Positions 8,788 to 16,835 of a DNA stretch of 64,000 bases are shown in pieces; the first letter of the stretch is position 1; every line of letters begins with the position of its first letter. This DNA is from Hyphomicrobium denitrificans 1NES1 (lineage in GTDB: Bacteria; Pseudomonadota; Alphaproteobacteria; Rhizobiales; Hyphomicrobiaceae). Where the stretch lies: the NCBI RefSeq assembly GCF_000230975.2, contig NC_021172.1:1860001-1924000 (forward strand). The letters run 5' to 3'. A program made the translations under genes and the position numbers. The notes beneath the pieces are model-generated. The model searched no databases and had not been told where the DNA came from. It was given only the letters and a program-made list of their open reading frames with translations.

Positions 8788-9822
8788 ATGGCGCGGACTT
8801 GGTCCGTTCCTCACCGGGGGAACTTTGCCAGTTTGACCGCAAATCGGGTGCGCTCGCACGCCCCGCTCAAGGCGCTGCTGCATGCAGGCAGCCGCGACGT
8901 CCGGCGTGGTCCCCTTTTGATGTTATCCGCGTTGCTGACGGCCATCGGCATTGCAGTCCTGAACTTTGATTCGCAATCGCTCGCGACAGTGCTGCTCGTA
9001 GCTGGCGCGGGGCTGGCGGCAGCTCTCATCCTATCTTCCGGCCATGCATCGACCGCGGCCGTTGCCTCGAATATCCGGAACGGAGCTGCTTCGTGCCACG
9101 CTACGTCCTCCCGATTTCCCGAGCTTCTCGTTCAATCCCAGTCGAACGCGGGTCTCGACCGAGCCGCGTGGGCAAAACTCACGGCCCACATGAGTCACGA
9201 GCTCAGGACGCCCCTCAACGCCGTACTCGGATTTTCGGAGCTGATGTCGAAGGAGATTTTCGGACCGCTCGGATCGAGCGCCTATGGCGACTATGCACGC
9301 GATATTCACGCAAGCGGCCGCATGCTTCTAAAATCGGCCGAGGATGCGCTGGCGATTACGGCATTGCTGACCGCTCCGTCGCGCAAGGAGGCGCCGCGGC
9401 CATGCTACCTCAAATCAATTGTAGATGAAGCCTGCGCTTTTGCGGAGTACGATCTCGCATCGCGTGCCATCACGATCGAAACCGATGTCGATGCCGGCGT
9501 TGAGATCATCGGCGATCCACAGGCGACGCGGCAGATGCTGATCAACCTCGTCGCGGAAGCGTCACGAAATGCCTGCTCAGGCGCCGTCGTACGCATCGGA
9601 GCGTGTGCCACGAATGACACTGCCGAGCTTTCCATCGCGCTATCAGGTCAGGAAAGCTGCCAAGCCGCAAACAGCGATGACTTCGCCATGATCCTGGCAC
9701 GGACGCTGTGCGAGCTTTCAAACGCCCAACTTACCGTCACGGATACATCTGCGGGGGTACGATCGTGGGCCATCCAATTCCTGGCCGCGACCCAAAATGA
9801 TCTTTTTTCGGGGCGGGCGTGA
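8788..9822 (+). CDS. Membrane histidine kinase with degenerate ATPase domain
   Basis: A 344-residue protein. Two membrane helices lie around residues 42-82 (LLMLSALLTAIGIAVL and VLLVAGAGLAAALIL). The HisKA dimerisation domain has the phospho-acceptor in MSHELRTPLNAVLGF (His137), followed by FGPLG and YARDIHASGRMLL, typical of PleC/DivJ/PdhS-like kinases of this class. The ATP-binding domain is short: an N-box remnant (LINLVAEASRN) is present, but I see no clear D-x-G-x-G box or glycine-rich lid. It may therefore act as a phosphatase or regulatory partner rather than an active kinase. No response regulator is adjacent. Confidence 0.72.
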   Translation: MARTWSVPHRGNFASLTANRVRSHAPLKALLHAGSRDVRRGPLLMLSALLTAIGIAVLNFDSQSLATVLLVAGAGLAAALILSSGHASTAAVASNIRNGAASCHATSSRFPELLVQSQSNAGLDRAAWAKLTAHMSHELRTPLNAVLGFSELMSKEIFGPLGSSAYGDYARDIHASGRMLLKSAEDALAITALLTAPSRKEAPRPCYLKSIVDEACAFAEYDLASRAITIETDVDAGVEIIGDPQATRQMLINLVAEASRNACSGAVVRIGACATNDTAELSIALSGQESCQAANSDDFAMILARTLCELSNAQLTVTDTSAGVRSWAIQFLAATQNDLFSGRA

Positions 9823-9876
9823 GGTTTCGTCTGGGTGTGACGAAACGGACAAAGCGGCTACAGCCGAACATGAAGC

Positions 9877-10386
9877 CTAATCGGATTTGGTATCGCTATC
9901 GGCCTTGGCGGAATCGCCGCGCCTTAGAAAATTGGGTCTGCGCTTGTCGCGCCATGCTTGCAACAGTTTGCGTTCTTCGGGCGTCACGCTCGCTGCAATT
10001 TCGGCGAAAGAGTTATTGAGGCCGGTCCTGAACTGATTTTCCGTCTCTCTTAGCTTCGCCATCGCCGCTTTGAATTTTTCCTTGTCGAAGGGTTCGGTAG
10101 TCAACAGAGAATTGACATCAAGCCAGGCGTTGCGGACGGCTTCGCGCTCATCTTTCAATGAGGCTCGCGCATCGATAACCTGCCGGCGAAAAGCATCGCG
10201 ATGTTCCGCAGGCAATTTCTGCGAGAAAGCGAGAAGACCGAATTCGCCGCGTGTGTGCCGAGAATAGTAATGCCAGACGGCGGTAGCGAGCCCGCCGATA
10301 AAGAGCAGATTGAGCGCCAGCGAGAAGATCAACGCCGGATATACCAGCCGCGAACGGCGGCCGCTCTGATTTGCCTCCACCGTCAC
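9877..10386 (-). CDS. Membrane-anchored periplasmic heavy-metal-sensor-like protein
   Basis: A 169-residue protein with one N-terminal membrane helix (YPALIFSLALNLLFIGGLAT, about residues 16-36) and a charged helical periplasmic part (EHRDAFRRQVIDARASLKDEREAVRNAW), resembling the CnrX/CpxP-like heavy-metal-resistance family. The methionine and histidine metal ligands of CnrX are not obvious, so metal sensing is not certain. Its ATG overlaps the stop of the preceding gene by 4 bases. It is the third gene of a sigma-factor operon and may modulate release of the sigma factor from the membrane. Confidence 0.65.
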   Translation of the reverse strand: MTVEANQSGRRSRLVYPALIFSLALNLLFIGGLATAVWHYYSRHTRGEFGLLAFSQKLPAEHRDAFRRQVIDARASLKDEREAVRNAWLDVNSLLTTEPFDKEKFKAAMAKLRETENQFRTGLNNSFAEIAASVTPEERKLLQAWRDKRRPNFLRRGDSAKADSDTKSD

Positions 10387-10856
10387 AGCATATCCTCATC
10401 CAGCAAGACGTCGGCCTCATCGGTTTGGGCAACCTGACGGGATGCGTTCGCCGAATTCGTTCCCAAAAGCGCGCTGACAACGCTCGACTGTCCGGCAAGG
10501 ACACCGAGGATGAGCGACGCAGCCAGGGCGGTCGCGGCCAAGCCATGGTGACGGCGCAGGGCGGGTCGCTGCACCGCTTCCGAACGTGCCGCAACAAGAC
10601 GCGGCTGATGCGCGGCAGCCGTTGCGATCCGCTCCTTGAGGCTATCAAGACGCGAAGCATCGTACCGCGGTGCGCGATCGAGCAGCTCATCGAACAGTTC
10701 TGCATCGCGGAGCATTTTTCTGGCTTCGCCGCTATCGGCGATCAAAGCTGACAGTTCGTGACGGAGCGGCGCCGGCCAGCGCGTTCTATCGGCACCATAG
10801 GTGTCGAGAGCTGCCTCCAATCCATCAAGCCCGGCGGGCCTCATGTTCCGTGTCAT
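10383..10856 (-). CDS. Probable anti-sigma factor, single membrane segment
   Basis: A 157-residue protein read from ATG 10856, which is preceded by GGTGAG; an upstream in-frame start inside the sigma gene is less likely. Residues 1-100 are soluble and helical, followed by one membrane helix (GLAATALAASLILGVLAG) and a short periplasmic tail. It lies 20 bases after the ECF sigma gene, the usual place for a cognate anti-sigma factor. I see no zinc-binding H-x3-C-x2-C motif, so it is not a typical ZAS protein; the role is inferred from position and topology. Confidence 0.6.
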   Translation of the reverse strand: MTRNMRPAGLDGLEAALDTYGADRTRWPAPLRHELSALIADSGEARKMLRDAELFDELLDRAPRYDASRLDSLKERIATAAAHQPRLVAARSEAVQRPALRRHHGLAATALAASLILGVLAGQSSVVSALLGTNSANASRQVAQTDEADVLLDEDML

Positions 10857-10876
10857 TGTCTCACCGTCTCCCGCAT

Positions 10877-11509
10877 TCAGGGCTCGTTGTCGTTGCGCAA
10901 CGATTCCCATTCCGATTTCAAATCCGCTTTCAGCTGCCTGCGCGCCCGGCTCAGGAGCGACTCGACCGCTTCATCCGACACCCCCAGAATGTTGCCGATC
11001 TCGATTTGGCTTAATCCCTCGAAATGAAAGAGGGTCAGAGCCAATCGCTGCCGCTCGGGGAGCTTCTGCATCGCGCCTCCGACGCGGCGCTGGACATCCT
11101 GGCTTTCAAGTGCGGCCAACTGCTTGGCTGGCTCGGGAACCTCCGGCAACTCCTCAACCACCTTCACACGCCCTTGTCCGCGTACGCGATCAAGGCACAA
11201 ATTCGAAACAACACGGCGCAGCCACGGCCTGATACCCGCAGGCCCCATCTCCAACGTCGCGCCGGAGCGCCAAAGCCGCAGGAACGCCTCCTGCGCCACG
11301 TCTTCGGCCTCGGCATCGTCCCGGAGCATCCGTCGTGCGATCGAGACGATGCCTCCGAGGTGACGTTCCATCAGCACGCCGAAAGCCCGGCTGTCGCCAG
11401 CACCGGCCTCGGCGACGAGGATAGCCTCGTCGTTTCGAGCCTCGGCCGCAGGCCGCGGACGGGCCGAGCTGCCATCGGTCTTCATCGCCGCCACGTATGC
11501 CCTCGACAT
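10877..11509 (-). CDS. ECF-type RNA polymerase sigma factor
   Basis: A 210-residue sigma factor. Region 2 is around residues 35-100 (AFGVLMERHLGGIVSIARRMLRDDAEAEDVAQEAFLRLW) with the basic PWLRRVVSNLCLDRVR stretch. Region 4 is near residues 140-195 (LPERQRLALTLFHFEGLSQIEIGNILGVSDEAVESLLSRARRQL). There is no region 1 or 3, as expected for ECF factors. It leads an operon with the anti-sigma-like and heavy-metal-sensor-like membrane proteins, so it probably responds to an envelope or metal signal. The true start could be the internal Met at residue 9. Confidence 0.9.
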   Translation of the reverse strand: MSRAYVAAMKTDGSSARPRPAAEARNDEAILVAEAGAGDSRAFGVLMERHLGGIVSIARRMLRDDAEAEDVAQEAFLRLWRSGATLEMGPAGIRPWLRRVVSNLCLDRVRGQGRVKVVEELPEVPEPAKQLAALESQDVQRRVGGAMQKLPERQRLALTLFHFEGLSQIEIGNILGVSDEAVESLLSRARRQLKADLKSEWESLRNDNEP

Positions 11510-11636
11510 GCTTTCCGCTGCCTACCTGGCTGTCGACTTGCCACGAGGCGCATAGGGTTAAATCCTGCGCGCCAATCTGCATCATTTGTCCACATGAACG
11601 CCATAGGACCGCGCAATCCGTCGCTCGCAACCGAAC

Positions 11637-14591
11637 TCAGACAATAAGGCGCTCGAAAGCCTCTCGAACATCGGCAAGCGATTGTTTCAGCTTATGTTCC
11701 AAATCCTCGAAAGAGGCGGCCTCCCCGGCTCGGACGAGCAGCGATTTGAGGCCTTTGGGCGCGGAAGCGGAGTGAAACGGCCCCTCAAGGGTCAGGCGCA
11801 GAATTTGCGTCAGATCGTGCAGAAGCTGGCCCGCCGCCGACAGCCGGCGATGATCCTCCGCCGAAATAAGCCCTTCCGACGCGGCCGCGTCCAGAGTGAC
11901 GAGCGTCGTCTGGTCGAGGATCCGAGGATGGTCGGCGGCGAAGATAAGTTGCAGATGCTGGGCGATAAACTCCAGATCGACGAGGCCGCCGCGGACCTGT
12001 TTCAGGTCCCAAATATCCCTCGTCGCTTTTTCAGCCTCTATCCGCTCCCGCATATCCCGGATGTCGGCAGCGATCTGCGCCCGGTCGCGGCGGGTCGTCA
12101 GAACCTTGCGGATTTCCGCTTCGACGCGTGCGGACAAATCCGGCGACCCCGCAATCACGCGGGCGCGCGTCAGCGCCATGTGCTCCCAGGTCCAGGCTTC
12201 CGTCGCCTGATAGCTCGCAAAGCTCGAAAGCTGCGTTGCGACCGGCCCCTTCTGGCCGGAAGGCCGCAGCCGCATATCGACCTCATAGAGCGCACCCTCG
12301 GCCGTTCGTGCGGAAATGGCGTTGATCAGACGCTGCGTCAGGCGCGTGTAGTAATGCTGCGGAGCAAGCGGGCGCGGCCCATCCGACTGCTCGGCACCGC
12401 GATCGAAATCGTAGACGAGAATGAGATCGACGTCGGATGCCGATGTCATCTCGCGGCCGCCGAGCTTGCCCATCGCGATAACCACGGCGGAGCCACCCGG
12501 CACGCGGCCGTGCTCTTCCTGCATCTGGCGACAGACTTCGCGGAGCAGCCCGGCAATCAGACGTTCCGCGACGATCGCATAGGCGAGCCCTGCTCCCGCT
12601 GCCGAAATGCTCCCGGTCAGCGTCCTGACGCCGATAAGAAACTTCTGCTCGCTGCCGATGATCCGCGCGGTATCGAGCACTTCCTGCATCGGACCGCCAG
12701 CACTCGTCGCGCGTGCCGCGGCGAAGGACTTGATCAGCAGGTCGTCGATCGCGTCCTCATCCAAGCGGCTGCCGAGCACGTGCGGGTCGAGCACAGCATC
12801 GAGCAGACGGCGGCGTTTCGACAGGATATGTGCCAAACGCGGCGCCGATCCCATGATGTCAGCGAAAAGCCGGATCAACCCCGGTTGGGCCTTGAGCAGC
12901 GAGAAGAACTGCACGCCTCCGGGCAATTCGGACAGAAAGCGATCGAAGCTCGCGATTGCCGCGTCGGGATCGACCGTATCGGCCAAAGCCGAAATCAAGA
13001 GCGGTTGGACTTCCGTCAGGCGCTCGCGGGCTCGCGGCGACCTTACCGATGGCGTCCGGCCGTGATGCCATCCGCGAACGATAGCCAGAACCTGTGCCGG
13101 CTGCGAATAGCCGAGGCGCTTCAATTCCTCAGCGGTCTGGGGATCATCCTCGGCGCCCGAGAAGACCATGTTCGAGGTTTCGGCGGTCAAAGCGGGCGCG
13201 TCCTCGAACAGGCCGGCGTAGTGTTTCTCGACCGTTTCGAGTTTTTCGGTCAGCTCGATCGCAAGCTCTTTGGCAGTCGGATACCCTGAAAAGCGTGCGA
13301 AAGCCTCCAACGTCGATGGATTCGCGGGCAGCTCGTGCGTCTGCTCGTCCGCGACCATCTGGACCCTGTGCTCAAGGCGGCGCAGATAGCGATAGGCTTC
13401 ATCAAGCTCGGCGCGGCAGGCGGGCTTCACCCAACCTCGCTGTTCGAGCGATGCGAGCGCATCGAGCGTTGCGCGCACGCGCAAATCCGGCTGACGCCCG
13501 CCCGCAATCAACTGCTGGGTCTGCACGAAGAACTCGATTTCGCGAATGCCGCCGCGACCGAGCTTCAAGTTTTGCCCCGGAACGGTGATGCCGCCGATAT
13601 CCCTGTATGCGTGAATCTGACGCTTCATCGCGTGGATATCGGAGATCGCCGCGAAATCGAGATACTTGCGCCAGATGAACGGCGACAGCTCATCGAGAAA
13701 TGCGTTCCCTGCATCGATGTCACCGGCGATCGGACGCGCCTTGATCATCGCCGCGCGTTCCCAGTTCTGGCCGACCGTTTCGTAATAGCCGTGCGCTGCG
13801 GCCGTCGAAAGCGCGACCTGTGTTGCCCCGGCGTCGGGACGGAGGCGCAGATCGGTGCGAAAGACGTAGCCGTCGGCCGTCCGCTCTTCGAGGAGCAGAA
13901 CGAGATCACGCGTCAGACGAACGAAAAAGGAATTTAGATCGCCCGAACCCGCAAGGCGGGATTTCTCTCGGTCGAAGAATACGATCAGGTCGATGTCGCT
14001 CGAATAGTTGAGCTCGAATGCCCCGAGCTTGCCCATCGCGAGGACGAAGTAGCCGGATCCTTGCTCGGGCGCCGTCCCATCGAGCGGTTGCCAAACGCCT
14101 TGCTCTGACGCTTTGCGAAAAAGGAAGCCAACCGCCGCCGCTACGGCCGCGTCGGCACTTTCCGACAGCACGCGCGTGACGGTCATCACCGGCCAGACGC
14201 CGCCAAGATCGGCAAGCGCCGTCAAGAGCGCGACTTCCGACTTATACTGCCGCAGTACTTTTTTCGCGGCCGCCATGTCCTGCACCTCGCTCATGGCCCG
14301 AACGAGGTTTCGTGTAATGGTCGCGAAGTGATCCTCGGGCGATCGTGTCAGAACGCGGTCCAGGCGCTCCCTATCGAGGGTCGCTAACGTTGCCAGATAG
14401 AGCGAACCCTCGAAAGTGCCACGCAGCAGGGCCTCGACCTTTGGATCACGGAACACTGCTGCGAGGGCCGGCGTGTTTGCCTCGGCCTCTGCCACGAGCG
14501 ACGTCAGGCGCTCGGCGCCCCGACCGTCAGGGGCGGCAACCGGGGTTTCGGCGATGCGGGAGGCTAGGCTTGACTCGAGAGGCTGATCCAT
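11637..14591 (-). CDS. glnE: Glutamine synthetase adenylyltransferase/adenylyl-removing enzyme
   Basis: A 984-residue protein with two nucleotidyltransferase halves. The N-terminal half has NYSSDIDLIVFFD near residue 198 (adenylyl removal) and the C-terminal half has TSASDVDLILVYDFD near residue 720 (adenylylation). It adjusts glutamine synthetase activity in response to PII and glutamine. ATG 14591 begins MDQPLES just after the stop of the upstream kinase gene; a longer frame to 14660 would overlap that gene. It is the last gene of a minus-strand run with the kinase/regulator pair, although no functional link is known. Confidence 0.95.
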   Translation of the reverse strand: MDQPLESSLASRIAETPVAAPDGRGAERLTSLVAEAEANTPALAAVFRDPKVEALLRGTFEGSLYLATLATLDRERLDRVLTRSPEDHFATITRNLVRAMSEVQDMAAAKKVLRQYKSEVALLTALADLGGVWPVMTVTRVLSESADAAVAAAVGFLFRKASEQGVWQPLDGTAPEQGSGYFVLAMGKLGAFELNYSSDIDLIVFFDREKSRLAGSGDLNSFFVRLTRDLVLLLEERTADGYVFRTDLRLRPDAGATQVALSTAAAHGYYETVGQNWERAAMIKARPIAGDIDAGNAFLDELSPFIWRKYLDFAAISDIHAMKRQIHAYRDIGGITVPGQNLKLGRGGIREIEFFVQTQQLIAGGRQPDLRVRATLDALASLEQRGWVKPACRAELDEAYRYLRRLEHRVQMVADEQTHELPANPSTLEAFARFSGYPTAKELAIELTEKLETVEKHYAGLFEDAPALTAETSNMVFSGAEDDPQTAEELKRLGYSQPAQVLAIVRGWHHGRTPSVRSPRARERLTEVQPLLISALADTVDPDAAIASFDRFLSELPGGVQFFSLLKAQPGLIRLFADIMGSAPRLAHILSKRRRLLDAVLDPHVLGSRLDEDAIDDLLIKSFAAARATSAGGPMQEVLDTARIIGSEQKFLIGVRTLTGSISAAGAGLAYAIVAERLIAGLLREVCRQMQEEHGRVPGGSAVVIAMGKLGGREMTSASDVDLILVYDFDRGAEQSDGPRPLAPQHYYTRLTQRLINAISARTAEGALYEVDMRLRPSGQKGPVATQLSSFASYQATEAWTWEHMALTRARVIAGSPDLSARVEAEIRKVLTTRRDRAQIAADIRDMRERIEAEKATRDIWDLKQVRGGLVDLEFIAQHLQLIFAADHPRILDQTTLVTLDAAASEGLISAEDHRRLSAAGQLLHDLTQILRLTLEGPFHSASAPKGLKSLLVRAGEAASFEDLEHKLKQSLADVREAFERLIV

Positions 14592-14595
14592 CGGC

Positions 14596-16053
14596 TCATT
14601 GTGCAGCAATACCGGCCGACACGTCACTATCTGCACTACCGCTGGCTGGCGACGCGGCAATCATGCATTTGCCGGACAGCAGCACCGCAACCTTGAGGCC
14701 GGGCTGATTGTCCTCAAGCCGAACCTCCCCATGGTGCAGCCGCGCAACCGCCGCGACAAGGCTCAGTCCGAGCCCGGTTCCTGGCTGCGTGCGGCTTGCC
14801 TCAAGACGGACGAACCGCTTCAGCGCCCTTTCCCGGTCGTCCGCCGCGATCCCGGGGCCGTGGTCGCCGACCGAAAATGCCGGTCTGCCCTCTTCCCGAT
14901 AGGCACGAACCGTAATGGCGCTCCCGGGCTCGCCGCCACGGGAATATTTGATCGCATTGTCGATGAGATTGGCGACAGCTTGCCCAATGAGCTGGCGATT
15001 GGCGCGAACGAAGACATTCTTCTCGGCTTCGATCGACAGCGCGAAGCCCGCTTCTTCTGCGGCGGGCATGTAGAGTTCCGTCACGTCCTCGACAAAGCGT
15101 CCGAGATCGAATGTCTCGACACTTTCTTCCAGGGGCCCGGCTTCGAGACGTGCGATCAGAAGCAGCGCGTTGAAGGTCTTGATCAACTCGTCCGATTTCT
15201 CGATCGTCCTTTCCAAACCTTCCCGATACGCTTCCGCACCACGCGGGTCGCGCAGTGCCGCCTCCGCCGAATTACGCAAGCGGTTGAGCGGCGTCTTCAG
15301 ATCGTGTGCGATGTTGTCTGAAACTTCGCGCAGACCGCTCATCAGCCCTTCGATGCGATCGAGCATTTCGTTGAGGTTTCCGGCCAGCGCATCGAGTTCG
15401 CCACCGCTGCCGCTCGTTGGAATGCGACGCGTGAGATCGCCGTCGATGATCGAACGGCTCGTCGCCGTGATCGCATCCATGCGGTTGAGAATGAGGCGGC
15501 TGACGGCAAGTCCGCCGAGAAGGCCCGCGACCGACAGCACGCCGAAACCCAGCAGAAATGCCAACCGGATCGAATCTGCGAAGGCGCGCTGATCTTCGAT
15601 ATCGCGGCCGACGATCAGGCGGACATCGGAGCCGAGATCGACGGGAATGGCGACGGCGAGATGGGAGGCGCTGTCGTCTCCGGCGGGCTGATAGCTGAAG
15701 ACTCCGCCATGCGTATCTTCGGTCAATTCAGGCGGGATGCGGTTGAGGTTACCCGCGATCTTCACGCCCCCGGCATCCGCCAGATAATAGAGCCCGGTGC
15801 CGCGCAAGTGCGACATGGCCGCAACAGTCTCGGCAAGCTTCGCGCGTCCGCCGACCTTCATTTCGGACGACAGGATGCGGGCTTCGGCGGTCAGCACGCC
15901 CAGAACCTGATTGGTCAGGAGATTGTTGGTCTGCCAAAACAGAAATCCAACGACGAGGGCGGCGGCCAGAAGGAAGAATGCCACTGCCGCCGCGCTCAGT
16001 CCAAATGCCGTTGTCGACGCCGCTTTTGCGACGCGCTCAAGCAGGGCCGTCAC
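14596..16053 (-). CDS. Sensor histidine kinase, OmpR-partner type
   Basis: A 485-residue kinase read from GTG 16053, which overlaps the end of the response regulator gene by 17 bases. Two membrane helices (about residues 16-37 and 165-190) enclose a periplasmic sensor of about 130 residues. HAMP follows (LNRMDAITATSRSIIDGDLTRRI), then the HisKA motif DNIAHDLKTPLNRLRN with His near residue 250, and a full ATPase domain with N-box (ANLIDNAIKYS), GDHGPGIA and GTGLGLSLV. The signal is unknown. A DegP protease gene just upstream of the pair hints at an envelope-stress role. Confidence 0.92.
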   Translation of the reverse strand: MTALLERVAKAASTTAFGLSAAAVAFFLLAAALVVGFLFWQTNNLLTNQVLGVLTAEARILSSEMKVGGRAKLAETVAAMSHLRGTGLYYLADAGGVKIAGNLNRIPPELTEDTHGGVFSYQPAGDDSASHLAVAIPVDLGSDVRLIVGRDIEDQRAFADSIRLAFLLGFGVLSVAGLLGGLAVSRLILNRMDAITATSRSIIDGDLTRRIPTSGSGGELDALAGNLNEMLDRIEGLMSGLREVSDNIAHDLKTPLNRLRNSAEAALRDPRGAEAYREGLERTIEKSDELIKTFNALLLIARLEAGPLEESVETFDLGRFVEDVTELYMPAAEEAGFALSIEAEKNVFVRANRQLIGQAVANLIDNAIKYSRGGEPGSAITVRAYREEGRPAFSVGDHGPGIAADDRERALKRFVRLEASRTQPGTGLGLSLVAAVARLHHGEVRLEDNQPGLKVAVLLSGKCMIAASPASGSADSDVSAGIAAQ

Positions 16054-16717
16054 GGATCGTGTATCCTGCGCCCCGAACCGTATGCAGTAACGGCTTGTCG
16101 AAGTTCTTGTCGATCTTGGCGCGCAAACGCGAGACGTGCACGTCGATGACGTTCGTCTGCGGATCGAAATGATAGTCCCAGACATGCTCGAGCAGCATCG
16201 TGCGCGTCACGACCTGTCCGGCGTGCTGCATGAGATATTCGAGGAGACGGTATTCTCGCGGCTGCAGCAGGATGTGCTCTCCGCCGCGAGTTACCCGATG
16301 GGAAAGCCTGTCGAGCACGAGGTCGCCGACGGCGATACGTGTCTGTTGCTCTTCCGGAGCGGTACGGCGCCCGAGGGCTTCGACGCGCGCCAGGAGCTCG
16401 GAATAGGCATAGGGCTTCGTCAGATAATCATCGCCGCCGGCGCGCAGGCCTTTGACGCGATCGTCGACCTCGCCCAGCGCCGAAAGAATGAGGACGGGGG
16501 TGCGGTTGCCTTGGGCGCGCAGCGACTTGATGACCGAAAGACCATCGAGACGCGGCAGCATTCGGTCGACAATCAGAACATCGTAGGCGCCGTCGGTCGC
16601 AAGCGCCAGGCCTGCCTCGCCGTCGGCGGCGAGATCGGCCGTGTGCCCATTCTCTTTCAAAGACTTCTGAAGGAACTGCGCCGTTTCCCTATCGTCTTCG
16701 ACTACGAGCACGCGCAT
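16037..16717 (-). CDS. OmpR-family response regulator
   Basis: A 226-residue regulator. The receiver domain has the acidic pair at residues 8-9, phospho-acceptor Asp51 (VLIVDRMLP) and the conserved Lys in DDYLTKPYA. The winged-helix DNA-binding domain occupies the last 100 residues (LLQPREYRLLEYLMQHAGQVVTRTMLLEHVW, ending VRGAGYTIRDGPA). ATG 16717 is chosen because it starts MRVLVVEDD; the frame is open further upstream only into the DegP gene. It overlaps the downstream kinase gene, so the two are co-translated. Confidence 0.93.
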   Translation of the reverse strand: MRVLVVEDDRETAQFLQKSLKENGHTADLAADGEAGLALATDGAYDVLIVDRMLPRLDGLSVIKSLRAQGNRTPVLILSALGEVDDRVKGLRAGGDDYLTKPYAYSELLARVEALGRRTAPEEQQTRIAVGDLVLDRLSHRVTRGGEHILLQPREYRLLEYLMQHAGQVVTRTMLLEHVWDYHFDPQTNVIDVHVSRLRAKIDKNFDKPLLHTVRGAGYTIRDGPA

Positions 16718-16835
16718 GGCGTTTTTCTGATCCTGGCCTTCTCTCGGATAACTGTTTAGCTGGACGCCATCCAAAGGTCGAGGCAGCCCCGCCGTGTGGT
16801 TGACGGAGCTGCCTGAGCTTGCCATGGCGTTAACC

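Noticed and set aside
11682-13289. 535-residue open frame antisense to glnE
   Set aside because: Shadow of glnE with no recognisable domain or ribosome site.
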